Shown here piece after piece: positions 8,247 to 16,734 of a stretch of DNA of 64,000 bases. Numbering within the stretch: position 1 is the stretch's first letter; the number at the start of each line of letters is the position of its first letter. Origin of the DNA: Sandaracinaceae bacterium (GTDB lineage Bacteria; Myxococcota_A; Polyangia; Polyangiales; Houyiibacteriaceae). The translations under genes and the position numbers were made by a program. The notes beneath the pieces were generated by a model. It did not search any database, had not been told where the DNA came from, and was given only the letters and a program-made list of their open reading frames with translations. The stretch is from the NCBI GenBank assembly GCA_020633075.1, contig JACKEI010000002.1, positions 434,001-498,000 of the forward strand, read 5' to 3'.

Positions 8247-11200
8247 ATGCGAGTTCTCGCCGTATTGCTCCTGACCGCCGGCCTCTGGTCGGGATGTGGT
8301 TCACCCTCCGGCGGTCCAGGCCGCACCGACTCCGGCCCGTCCGGTGATGCAGGTCGGCAGGACGCGAGCGCGGACGCGGGCGACCCCGAAGACATGGGGG
8401 GCCTCGATCTCGACCTCGCCGTCGACGACATGGGCGTCACCTTCGTCGGCTGTGGCGACGGGGAGCGCCTTGACCCCGAGGGGTGTGACGACCGCAACCG
8501 GACCGGAGGCGACGGGTGCTCGTCGCTGTGCGAGGTGGAGCCCGGCTACGCGTGTCCGCCAAACGGTGGCGACTGCGTCGCGGCCGAGTGCGGCGACGGA
8601 ATCCGCGCCGGGGCCGAGGAGTGCGACGACGGCGTGGGGACGTCAGCCAGCGGCGACGGCTGCACCACGGATTGCTTCCTGGAGGACGGCTGGCGCTGTC
8701 CCGTCGACGGCGAAGCGTGCATCAGCGCCGGCTGTGGAGACGGCTTCATCGCGGGGTCGGAGGCGTGCGACGACGGGGACATGGTCGGGGGTGACGGCTG
8801 CTCGGTCACGTGTACGGTCGAGCCCGGCTACGCCTGCCCCATCCCCGGGACCGACTGCGTGTCCGCTGGCTGCGGGGACGGGTTGGTGGCCGGCACCGAG
8901 CAGTGCGACGACGCGCAGCCCGGGTCGGGCGATGGCTGCACCGACACGTGCGCGCGCGAGCCGGGTTGGTCTTGTCCCACCCCTGGCGCCCCCTGCGTGA
9001 GCGCGGGCTGCGGCGACGGGATCATCGCGGGCGCCGAAGTCTGCGACGACGCCGACATGGTCTCGGGCGACGGCTGTTCGCTCACCTGCACACTGGAGCC
9101 GGGCTGGAGCTGTCCGACGCCGGGCGCCGACTGCGTCGCGACCGAGTGCGGCGACGGCATCGTCGCGGGCGTGGAGCAGTGTGACGATCGCAACACCGCT
9201 GCGGGCGACGGCTGCTCGGGCGCGTGCGTGCGTGAGCCAGGCTGGAGCTGTCCGACCGCCGGTGCCGCCTGTGTGGCGACTGGCTGTGGCGACGGCATCG
9301 TGGCGGGCACGGAAGCGTGCGATGACCGCAACATGCTGGGTGGCGACGGTTGCACGCCGAGCTGCGCGCTCGAGACGGGCTGGGTGTGCCCGCTCGCGGG
9401 GCAGGCCTGCGTGGCGGCGGGCTGCGGCGACGGGGCGCTGGCCGGTACCGAGCAGTGTGACGACGGCGGCAACATGGGTGGTGACGGTTGCTCCGCGAGC
9501 TGTGTGCGTGAGCCCGGCTGGAGCTGCCCGACCCCCGGTGCGCGGTGTGTGGCCACTCGCTGCGGTGACGGGATCCTAGCGGGCGTCGAAGCCTGCGACG
9601 ACGGCAACACCACTCCAGGGGACGGCTGCTCGAACCTCTGCGTCATCGAGCCGGGCTCCATCTGCCCCGTGCCAGGCCAGCTGTGCGTAGCCGCTGGCTG
9701 CGGCGACGGCCGGGTGGCTGGCAGCGAGACCTGCGATGACGGCAACACGGTCCCCGGCGACGGTTGCTCCGACACCTGCGCGGGTGAGCTCGGGTGGTTG
9801 TGCCCGACGGAAGGCGCGCGCTGCGTGGCTGCTCGTTGCGGCGACGGCATCGTGGCCGGCACCGAGCAGTGTGACGACGCCGACGGAGTTGGTGGCGACG
9901 GCTGCTCGGCGACGTGTCAGCTCGAGACGGGCTGGGCGTGCCCCCTGGCCGGCGCCGACTGCGTCGCCGCGGCGTGCGGCGACGGCGCCGTGGCGGGCAC
10001 CGAGGCGTGCGACGACGGCGACACGACGAGCGGCAACGGCTGCTCCGCGCTGTGCCAGCTGGAGAGCGGCTGGGTATGCCCGACGCCTGGGGCCAGCTGC
10101 CTCGCTGCCCGCTGCGGCGACGCGTTCATCGCGGGCAGTGAGACCTGCGACGACGGCAACGGCGCAGGCGGCGACGGCTGCTCCGCCACCTGCCAGCGCG
10201 AGAGCGGCTGGACCTGTCCGGCGCCCGGCGCCATGTGCACGGCCACCGGATGTGGAGACGGCATCGTCGCTGGGACCGAGACCTGCGACGACGGAGACAT
10301 GACCAGCGGTGACGGCTGCTCGTCCATCTGCGAGACGGAGGATGGCTGGGTGTGCGCGGGTCTGACCTGTGTCGCCGCCCGCTGCGGCGACTCGATCGTG
10401 GCCGGCAACGAGACCTGCGACGATGGCAACGGTACGGGTGGGGATGGTTGCTCGGTGCTGTGCCGGCTGGAGACGGGTTGGGCCTGTCCGAGTCCCGGGG
10501 TGGGCTGCGTGGCCGCGCGCTGTGGCGACGGACTGCGCGCCGGCGTCGAGACCTGCGACGACGGCGGCACCATGTCCGGCGACGGCTGCTCCAGCCTCTG
10601 CCAGCGTGAGCCCGGCTGGGTCTGTGTCGGGTTGGTGTGTGTCGCGGCCGCCTGCGGCGACGGCATCGTGGCTGGCACCGAGGCCTGCGACGACGCGAAC
10701 ACCATGTCCGGCGACGGTTGCTCCAGCGCCTGTCAGCTGGAGACGGGCTGGTCGTGCCCGCCCGCGATGTCGTGCACGGCGGCGCGCTGCGGCGATGGTC
10801 AGGTTGCCGGTCTCGAGACCTGCGACGACGGCGGCACGGTCTCAGGGGATGGCTGTTCGAGCCTGTGCCAACGGGAGCCGGGCTGGGTGTGCGCGGGCTT
10901 GGTGTGCGTTGCCGCGCGCTGCGGCGACGGAATCATCGCGGGCACCGAGATCTGCGACGACGCGAACACGGTCAGTGGCGACGGATGCAGCAGCACGTGC
11001 GCACGCGAGAGCGGGTGGACCTGCACCACCCCGGGCATGAGCTGCACGGCCACGCGCTGTGGCGACGGCATCGTGGCTGGCGTCGAGGTGTGCGACGACG
11101 GAAACACCGCCAACGGTGACGGGTGCAACAGCACCTGCACGGCGGTGGAGGCGAACCACAGCTGTCCTCCGAGTGGCGGCATGTGCTTCGTGTCCGCGTT

Positions 11201-14200
11201 CTGCGGGGACGGATTCCTCGCGCCCGGGGAGGCCTGCGACGACGGCAACATGGCGAACGGGGACGGCTGCAGCAGCACCTGTACGCTGCAAGCGGGCTGG
11301 ACGTGTCCCTACGTTGGCGCACGCTGCGTGGCCGCACGCTGTGGAGACAGCATCATCGCAGGCCGCGAGACCTGCGACGACGGGAACCCGACCGCGGGGG
11401 ACGGCTGCAGCGCCACATGCGAGCTCGAGGTCGGGTTCTACTGTCCGACCGTGGGGGCCGCCTGCGCGCCGAGCCGCTGCGGCAACAACGTGCGCGAGGG
11501 TCTCGAGCAGTGCGACTCGATGGGTCAGTGCGACGGGCACCTGAACAGCGCGTGCACGTCCAACGCCAACTGCGTCACGGCGGGAGACGGGACCATCTGT
11601 CAGCCGCGGCCCTTCGACGGCTGCGGCATCGACTGTCGCTACGAGCCGTCGTGCAGCGGGGGCACCTGCCTCGCGCGCTGCGGTGACGGCGTCATCCTGC
11701 CCGGCAGCTCGGAGCAGTGCGACGACGGGAACATCGCGAACGGCGACGGCTGCTCCAGCACCTGCACCATCGAGTCGGGCTGGAGCTGTAACGTGGTCAG
11801 CGGGGCACTGCCCGACACGCTGAACCTGCCGCTCATCATCCGCGACTTCAAGGGCATCGAGTGGTACAACGCGGCCAACCGCGGCCACCGTGACTTCAAC
11901 GATCCCAGCGACGGAAACGGCAGCATTCGTTTCGGCTTGGTCAACAGCCGCCTCGACGGCGGCGGCGCGATGGTGGACCACCCGAGGGCCCCTGACCTGA
12001 CCAGCCCGTCCGGGCTCGCGACCAGCGCGAATAGCAACGGCGACCCCAAGACGCACGCGGAGTTCGGCGAGTGGTACAGCTCCGCGTCGGCGAACAACAT
12101 CGACGTGCTCAGGACGCTGACCCTCACTCGCTCCGGTTCGACGTACACGTACAGCTCCGGGAACCAGGGGTTCTACCCTGCGGACAACGACGGCTGGGTG
12201 GCCTACCCCACGGCGGGTCTGCGCGAGGCGAACCGCACCGCGGACAACACCGTCAACGATGGTGGCAATCACAACTTCAACTTCACCACGGAGACGCACT
12301 TCTGGTTCGAGTACACGCGCACGGAGGCTCTGACTTTCTCCGGCGACGACGACCTGTGGGTGTTCATCGATGGGCAGCTCTGCTTGGACGTGGGCGGCCT
12401 GCACCCGGCCCAAGCCGGGGTCATGAACTTCGCGAACATCAACGCCGAGGGGAACGCCACACAGCGCGCCGTGGTGACCGCGTGCCGCGCGCACCTCGAC
12501 TCCTTGCGGACGGCCATGAACCCGACGCCGCTCGTGGAGATGATCATCTTCCATGCGGAGCGCCACACCAACGCGTCCAACTTCGTGCTGACGCTCTCGG
12601 GCTTCAGCAACCGCCGCTCCCAGTGCATGGAGGTCTGCGGCAACGGCATCGTCACGCCGGGCGAGGTCTGCGACGACGGCCCCGGCGGCAACACCGGCGC
12701 CTACGGCGCATGCAACAGCACGTGCACGGGCTTTGGCCCGTACTGCGGCGACGGCACGCGCAACGGTCCCGAAGCCTGTGACAACGGGGCTGCGGTGAAC
12801 TTGGGTCAGTACGGCGGATGCCGGCCGGACTGCACGCTCGGGCCTCGCTGTGGCGACGGGACACCGAACTACGCGAACGGTGAGACCTGCGACGACGGCG
12901 TGAACAACAACGCGTACGGCGGCTGCACCGCAACGTGCCAGCGGGGTCCGCGCTGCGGCGACGGCGTCGTGAATGGCGGCGAGGTGTGCGACAACGGCTC
13001 CAACGTGGACACGTACAACGGGTGCGCGCCGGGCTGCGTCGCGGCACCGCGCTGCGGCGACGGGGTGATCCAGTTCGCGAACGGCGAGACCTGCGACGAC
13101 GGCGTGAACAACAACGGGTACGGCGGCTGCACCGCAACGTGCCAGTTGGGACCGCGCTGCGGCGACGGCGTCGTGAACGGCGGCGAGGTGTGCGACAACG
13201 GCTCCAACGTGGACACGTACAACGGCTGCGCGCCGGGCTGCGTGGCGGCTCCGCGCTGTGGCGACGGAGTGATCCAGTTCGCGAATGGCGAGACCTGCGA
13301 CGATGGCATCAACGATGGCGGCTACGGGCGTTGCTCGGCCACGTGCCAGCAAGGGCCACGCTGTGGCGACGGCATTCGCAACGGTACGGAGCAGTGCGAC
13401 GACGGAATGAACGTCAGCTCCTACAACGGCTGCGCGCCAGGCTGTGTCAACGCGCCACGCTGCGGCGACGGAGTGGTGCAGTTCAGCCGCGGGGAGACCT
13501 GCGACGACGGAGTGAACAGCGGCGCCTACGGGAGCTGCACCGCGATGTGTCAACGGGGTCCGCGCTGCGGCGATGGAATCCAGAACGGCACCGAGCAGTG
13601 CGACAACGGCACCAACCTGGACTCGTACAACGGGTGCGCGCCGGGTTGCGTCATCGCGCCACGCTGCGGTGACGGAGTGGTGCAGTTCAGCCGCGGGGAG
13701 ACCTGCGACGACGGAGTGAACAACGGCGCGTATGGGAGCTGCACCAGCACCTGTCAGCTCGGCCCCCGCTGCGGGGACGGTCTGACCAACGGCACGGAGC
13801 AGTGCGACGACGGGATGAACGTCAGCTCCTACGACGGCTGCGCGCCAGGCTGTCGGAACGCACCCAGCTGCGGCGACGGCGTGGTGCAGTACTCGGCGGG
13901 TGAGACCTGCGACGACGGCGTCAACGACGGGAGCCCCGGGGGTTGCACCCCGACCTGCCAGCTCGGTCCGCGTTGTGGCGACGGGATCGTGCAGCCGGGT
14001 GAGGCGTGCGACAACGGCAGCAACCTCGACGCCTACAATGGGTGTGCGCCGGGCTGCGTGCTCGCGCCGCGCTGTGGCGACGGAGTGGTGCAGTACTCAC
14101 AGGGCGAGACGTGCGATGACGGCGTCTTGGACGGCGCCTACGGCGGGTGCACCAGCACGTGTCAGCTCGGGCCCCGGTGCGGAGACGGCGTGCACGAACC

Positions 14201-14921
14201 CGCACGTGGGGAGGCCTGCGACAACGGGACCAACTTGGACGCGTACAACGGCTGTGCGCCCGGCTGTGTGCTGGCGCCCTCGTGTGGCGACGGGGCGATT
14301 CAGTACAGTCAGGGCGAGCAGTGCGACAACGGCGCGGCCAACGCGGACGGGGTCTACGGGGGCTGCACCACCATCTGTCAGCTGGGCCCGCGCTGTGGCG
14401 ACAACGTGCAGCAACCTCAGGAGGACTGCGACAACGGCCGCAACCTGGACGCGTACAACGGCTGCGCGCCGGGCTGCGTGCTGGCTCCTTTCTGCGGTGA
14501 CAGCCGCACGGACTACGCCCACCAAGAGCAGTGCGACAACGGGGCCGCCAACGCGTCGGGGCTCTACAACGGCTGCAGCCTCATGTGTCAGCTCGGTCCG
14601 CGCTGCGGCGACGGCGTCGTGCAGTCACAGTTCGAAGCCTGCGACGACGGCACCAACATCGCCTCCTACAATGGCTGCGCCCCGGGCTGCATGCCGGCGC
14701 CGCGCTGCGGTGACGGCATCCGCCAGACGCGCTTCGGCGAGGGCTGCGACAATGGCGCCGCAAACGCCAACGGTGTCTACAACGGCTGTCGCGTCGACTG
14801 CCAGCCGGGGCCGCGCTGCGGGGATGGCGTGGTGCAGCCTCAGTTCGGCGAGGAGTGCGACGACGGAAACCGCGTGGACTTCGACGCTTGCGACAACATG
14901 TGCCGCGTCACGTTCGGCTGA
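8247..14921 (+). CDS. giant Cys-rich repeat lipoprotein-like protein with central fibro-slime domain
   Basis: Cell-surface protein of 2,224 residues. A short hydrophobic signal (MRVLAVLLLTAGLWSGCGS) ends in a lipobox-like WSGC with an unusual Trp at -3. It is followed by an Asp/Gly-rich linker, 24 DUF4215-type repeats (residues about 69-1187), a fibro-slime domain (about 1190-1460), and 22 shorter repeats to the end. The fibro-slime domain shows DDDLWVFIDGQL, a conserved DVGG..H, and ERHTNASNFVL. In Dictyostelium and myxobacterial relatives these domains occur in extracellular matrix and adhesive proteins. Start ATG 8247 has AAGGA ten bases upstream; ATG 8223 has none. There is no C-terminal sorting signal or membrane helix. 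The role is inferred to be adhesion or matrix. Confidence 0.88.
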   Translation: MRVLAVLLLTAGLWSGCGSPSGGPGRTDSGPSGDAGRQDASADAGDPEDMGGLDLDLAVDDMGVTFVGCGDGERLDPEGCDDRNRTGGDGCSSLCEVEPGYACPPNGGDCVAAECGDGIRAGAEECDDGVGTSASGDGCTTDCFLEDGWRCPVDGEACISAGCGDGFIAGSEACDDGDMVGGDGCSVTCTVEPGYACPIPGTDCVSAGCGDGLVAGTEQCDDAQPGSGDGCTDTCAREPGWSCPTPGAPCVSAGCGDGIIAGAEVCDDADMVSGDGCSLTCTLEPGWSCPTPGADCVATECGDGIVAGVEQCDDRNTAAGDGCSGACVREPGWSCPTAGAACVATGCGDGIVAGTEACDDRNMLGGDGCTPSCALETGWVCPLAGQACVAAGCGDGALAGTEQCDDGGNMGGDGCSASCVREPGWSCPTPGARCVATRCGDGILAGVEACDDGNTTPGDGCSNLCVIEPGSICPVPGQLCVAAGCGDGRVAGSETCDDGNTVPGDGCSDTCAGELGWLCPTEGARCVAARCGDGIVAGTEQCDDADGVGGDGCSATCQLETGWACPLAGADCVAAACGDGAVAGTEACDDGDTTSGNGCSALCQLESGWVCPTPGASCLAARCGDAFIAGSETCDDGNGAGGDGCSATCQRESGWTCPAPGAMCTATGCGDGIVAGTETCDDGDMTSGDGCSSICETEDGWVCAGLTCVAARCGDSIVAGNETCDDGNGTGGDGCSVLCRLETGWACPSPGVGCVAARCGDGLRAGVETCDDGGTMSGDGCSSLCQREPGWVCVGLVCVAAACGDGIVAGTEACDDANTMSGDGCSSACQLETGWSCPPAMSCTAARCGDGQVAGLETCDDGGTVSGDGCSSLCQREPGWVCAGLVCVAARCGDGIIAGTEICDDANTVSGDGCSSTCARESGWTCTTPGMSCTATRCGDGIVAGVEVCDDGNTANGDGCNSTCTAVEANHSCPPSGGMCFVSAFCGDGFLAPGEACDDGNMANGDGCSSTCTLQAGWTCPYVGARCVAARCGDSIIAGRETCDDGNPTAGDGCSATCELEVGFYCPTVGAACAPSRCGNNVREGLEQCDSMGQCDGHLNSACTSNANCVTAGDGTICQPRPFDGCGIDCRYEPSCSGGTCLARCGDGVILPGSSEQCDDGNIANGDGCSSTCTIESGWSCNVVSGALPDTLNLPLIIRDFKGIEWYNAANRGHRDFNDPSDGNGSIRFGLVNSRLDGGGAMVDHPRAPDLTSPSGLATSANSNGDPKTHAEFGEWYSSASANNIDVLRTLTLTRSGSTYTYSSGNQGFYPADNDGWVAYPTAGLREANRTADNTVNDGGNHNFNFTTETHFWFEYTRTEALTFSGDDDLWVFIDGQLCLDVGGLHPAQAGVMNFANINAEGNATQRAVVTACRAHLDSLRTAMNPTPLVEMIIFHAERHTNASNFVLTLSGFSNRRSQCMEVCGNGIVTPGEVCDDGPGGNTGAYGACNSTCTGFGPYCGDGTRNGPEACDNGAAVNLGQYGGCRPDCTLGPRCGDGTPNYANGETCDDGVNNNAYGGCTATCQRGPRCGDGVVNGGEVCDNGSNVDTYNGCAPGCVAAPRCGDGVIQFANGETCDDGVNNNGYGGCTATCQLGPRCGDGVVNGGEVCDNGSNVDTYNGCAPGCVAAPRCGDGVIQFANGETCDDGINDGGYGRCSATCQQGPRCGDGIRNGTEQCDDGMNVSSYNGCAPGCVNAPRCGDGVVQFSRGETCDDGVNSGAYGSCTAMCQRGPRCGDGIQNGTEQCDNGTNLDSYNGCAPGCVIAPRCGDGVVQFSRGETCDDGVNNGAYGSCTSTCQLGPRCGDGLTNGTEQCDDGMNVSSYDGCAPGCRNAPSCGDGVVQYSAGETCDDGVNDGSPGGCTPTCQLGPRCGDGIVQPGEACDNGSNLDAYNGCAPGCVLAPRCGDGVVQYSQGETCDDGVLDGAYGGCTSTCQLGPRCGDGVHEPARGEACDNGTNLDAYNGCAPGCVLAPSCGDGAIQYSQGEQCDNGAANADGVYGGCTTICQLGPRCGDNVQQPQEDCDNGRNLDAYNGCAPGCVLAPFCGDSRTDYAHQEQCDNGAANASGLYNGCSLMCQLGPRCGDGVVQSQFEACDDGTNIASYNGCAPGCMPAPRCGDGIRQTRFGEGCDNGAANANGVYNGCRVDCQPGPRCGDGVVQPQFGEECDDGNRVDFDACDNMCRVTFG
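8451..11808 (+). repeat. first Cys-rich repeat array, 24 units
   Basis: Twenty-four tandem coding units of about 46 codons, each following CGDG-x5-E-x-CDDGN-x4-GDGC-x3-C-x6-W-x-CP-x6-C. Most units carry six cysteines, likely three disulphides. The acidic CDDGNxxxGDGC core resembles calcium-loop sequences. Units 14, 16, 17 and 18 lack a few residues before the last Cys. Unit 23 (about 11480-11680) is divergent and longer, with an inserted Cys-rich stretch. Codon usage stays GC-rich throughout, with no sign of decay. Confidence 0.9.
12636..14918 (+). repeat. second Cys-rich repeat array, 22 units in alternating pairs
   Basis: Twenty-two units of 33-37 codons with four cysteines each, distinct from the first array. 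From about unit three they alternate between a form ending NGCAPGC-x3-APR and a form ending GGCT-x2-CQLGPR, giving a 68-codon (204-base) higher-order repeat. The stretch from 12954 and that from 13158 are nearly identical at DNA level, differing mostly at silent positions. This points to recent tandem duplication. The array is likely prone to copy-number change. Confidence 0.88.
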
Positions 14922-14938
14922 CGAAGGCTGATTCGAGG

Positions 14939-14974
14939 CCGACCCACTCTCTCTCGCGGGGGACGGTGGGTCGG
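14939..14974 (+). terminator. hairpin after the giant gene
   Basis: Perfect nine-base arms CCGACCCAC (14939-14947) and GTGGGTCGG (14966-14974) surround an 18-base loop, 17 bases after the stop codon. No T tract follows, as is common in very GC-rich genomes. It is a probable transcript end. Confidence 0.5.
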
Positions 14975-15040
14975 GGACTTGGGTCAGAGCGCGGCGCCCA
15001 CGGTGGCTGACGGCCTGTGTTCGCGGGTTGGCGGCGCGTC

Positions 15041-15074
15041 TACCGTATGGTAGAGAGCGTCCGACCGAACGGTA
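15041..15074 (+). promoter_or_regulatory. two operator-like sites before the TetR gene
   Basis: TACCGTATGGTA (15041-15052) and GACCGAACGGTA (15063-15074) match at nine of twelve positions and share the form ACCGnAnGGTA. Each is itself a near-palindrome, and they repeat at 22 bases, two helical turns. The second ends seven bases before the TetR start codon. This is the expected arrangement for autorepression; the link to this TetR protein is inferred. Confidence 0.5.
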
Positions 15075-15081
15075 GATTCGC

Positions 15082-15681
15082 ATGCAGGACGTCCGCGACG
15101 AGATCTTGGGAGCCGCCACGCGCTTGTTCGCGAAGCACGGGTTCGACGGAACCTCGGTGCAGAGCATCGCGGAGGCTGTGGGCATCCGTAAGCCCAGCCT
15201 GCTCTATCACTTCCCCAGCAAGGACGAGCTGCGCCGCAGCGTGCTCGACCAGATGCTGGACCACTGGAACCAGGAGCTGCCGCGCCTGTTGCTCGCGGCC
15301 GCGCGCGAGGAGCGCTTCGAGAAGGTGATGGAATCGCTGGTGGGCTTCTTCTTGGAGGACCCCGACCGCGCGCGCTTGATCGTGCGCGAGTCCCTGGATC
15401 GTCCGTCCGAGATGAACGAGCGCCTGGGGCGCTTCGTTCGCCCGTGGGTCGAGGTGGTGGCCGACCAGCTGGCCCGCGCTCGCGACAAGGGCCTCGTGCA
15501 AGCCAACATCGACCCGCAGGCCTACGCTGTGCAGGTCATCAACATGGTGGTGGGCGGCGTGGCCATCGTGGACAGCTTGGACGTGCTGCTGCCCAACGAC
15601 CCCAAGCGCGGGACCACGCGCGAGCGGCACGTGCGAGAGCTCATCCGCATGGCCCGCTCCAGCCTCTATGTGCCTGGCTGA
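15082..15681 (+). CDS. TetR/AcrR family transcriptional regulator
   Basis: DNA-binding repressor of 199 residues. The N-terminal helix-turn-helix domain (about 5-52) reads ILGAATRLFAKHGFDGTS, then QSIAEAVGIRKPSLLYHFPS, the classic TetR recognition region. The C-terminal half is the helical ligand-binding and dimer domain, with an unidentified ligand. No transporter or enzyme is encoded next to it in the same direction, so its targets beyond itself are unknown. Two operator-like sites lie directly upstream, and no clear ribosome site precedes the ATG. Its last 16 bases overlap the 3' end of the convergent cupin gene. Confidence 0.93.
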   Translation: MQDVRDEILGAATRLFAKHGFDGTSVQSIAEAVGIRKPSLLYHFPSKDELRRSVLDQMLDHWNQELPRLLLAAAREERFEKVMESLVGFFLEDPDRARLIVRESLDRPSEMNERLGRFVRPWVEVVADQLARARDKGLVQANIDPQAYAVQVINMVVGGVAIVDSLDVLLPNDPKRGTTRERHVRELIRMARSSLYVPG

Positions 15682-16001
15682 GCGCTGCTTGCGGTGAAGG
15701 TGAGGTGCACGGCCAGCCACAGCGCGCCGTGGCTGGTGGCCAACACCCGGTGCTTCGTCCTCGCGGGAAGGTGCAGATAGTCGCCTGCTGCGAGGACCTG
15801 GCGCGCGCCCTCGACCTCGAGCTCGGCGCTCCCCCGCAGGAGCACGACCCACTCGTCGTGCGCTTGGTCGTACTCGGCGTCGTCAGGCCGTAGCGACGAC
15901 ACGATGCGCTCGATGGTCACGCCAGGCGCGCTGTACAGCGGGCTGAAGCGCTCTCCGGTGTCTGGCGGGTCGGCGTCCGCGAAGAGGTTGCCGACACTCA
16001 C
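15666..16001 (-). CDS. small cupin-domain protein
   Basis: Single-domain cupin of 111 residues. The beta-barrel pattern is visible: HDEWVVLLRGSAELEVEG (motif 1 with His and acidic residues) and GDYLHLPARTKHRV (motif 2 with His). Such proteins bind a metal and act as small isomerases, dioxygenases or sensors; this one cannot be assigned a reaction. GTG 16001 is chosen because it overlaps the stop of the upstream lipoprotein gene as GTGA, indicating translational coupling. An upstream extension to 16163 would run antisense-like residues out of frame with that gene. Confidence 0.8.
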   Translation of the reverse strand: MSVGNLFADADPPDTGERFSPLYSAPGVTIERIVSSLRPDDAEYDQAHDEWVVLLRGSAELEVEGARQVLAAGDYLHLPARTKHRVLATSHGALWLAVHLTFTASSAQPGT

Positions 16002-16642
16002 GGGGCACCCGGTCCGGCTGCGTCTTCGCGCCCGCCGCAGCGGAAGTGTTCGGCATGGTACTGCTGCAACGCGACGCGTCCGCCGTCGCGCCGGACCTCG
16101 ATGAGCTCGTCCAGGATGGACGCATCTCTGGCCAACCCGCGCTCGCGATAGGCCTCGAACCACAGGAGGCCGGACTCGATGCCGGCGCCCTGCACGCGCG
16201 CGCTGTCTGGATTGGCCGCCTCCTCGGGGTTCTCGATCATGTAGGCCGCCATGCCGAAGCCCGCGCCCATCAGGAAGCCCGCCCCCGCGCCCTCGCCGGC
16301 CTGTTGCTCTGCGATGGCGATGACGGCTGGGCAGAGGGAGACGTGCACGTCGGGCGACGAGGTCAGCCAGCGCAGCATGAGGGCCATGGTGGACGGCTCT
16401 TCCTCGGGGTTGGGCGGCCGCGTGGGCATGAACGGGTCTCGCTCCCAGCTGCGGATGAAGCGCGCAATCTCCAGGAGCTGCTCGCGCGGAAGCGGCTGCT
16501 CGCCCCCACGGAGCAGCGCGCGCACGGTAGGGTAGCGAGGCCCACCGCCGATGGAGTCGCTCGTGCGCGGACCGTCGGGTCTCGCGCAGGAGGCGAGGAC
16601 GGCCGTGAGCGCGAGCAAGGTGATGGTGACTCTCTTGGACAT
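15998..16642 (-). CDS. predicted lipoprotein of unknown function
   Basis: Exported protein of 214 residues with a clear signal peptide and lipobox (TAVLASC, Cys19). The mature part is mixed alpha-rich. A Gly/Ala/Met stretch (GAGAGFLMGAGFGMAAYMI, about 118-136) could be a membrane-associated or buried segment. I recognise no family. It is the first gene of a two-gene unit, overlapping the cupin gene by four bases, so the two products probably act together. Confidence 0.75.
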   Translation of the reverse strand: MSKRVTITLLALTAVLASCARPDGPRTSDSIGGGPRYPTVRALLRGGEQPLPREQLLEIARFIRSWERDPFMPTRPPNPEEEPSTMALMLRWLTSSPDVHVSLCPAVIAIAEQQAGEGAGAGFLMGAGFGMAAYMIENPEEAANPDSARVQGAGIESGLLWFEAYRERGLARDASILDELIEVRRDGGRVALQQYHAEHFRCGGREDAAGPGAP

Positions 16643-16734
16643 CGCTCTACTCCTACTGCGCTGTGACTGTGCGTCGCGCCAGCGTGCAGCCCTTCGCGCC
16701 GCGCAGCGTCACAGCCGCGCGTTAGGCTGCCACG

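Noticed and set aside
10842..13553. 903-codon minus-strand frame opposite the giant repeat gene
   Set aside because: It arises because the Cys-rich repeats lack stops in that frame; it is a low-complexity Ala/Val/Arg/His translation.
8451..14918. Regular repeats as a possible CRISPR array or minisatellite
   Set aside because: Units are 99-140 bases, in frame, protein-coding with conserved cysteines; there are no spacers and no cas genes.
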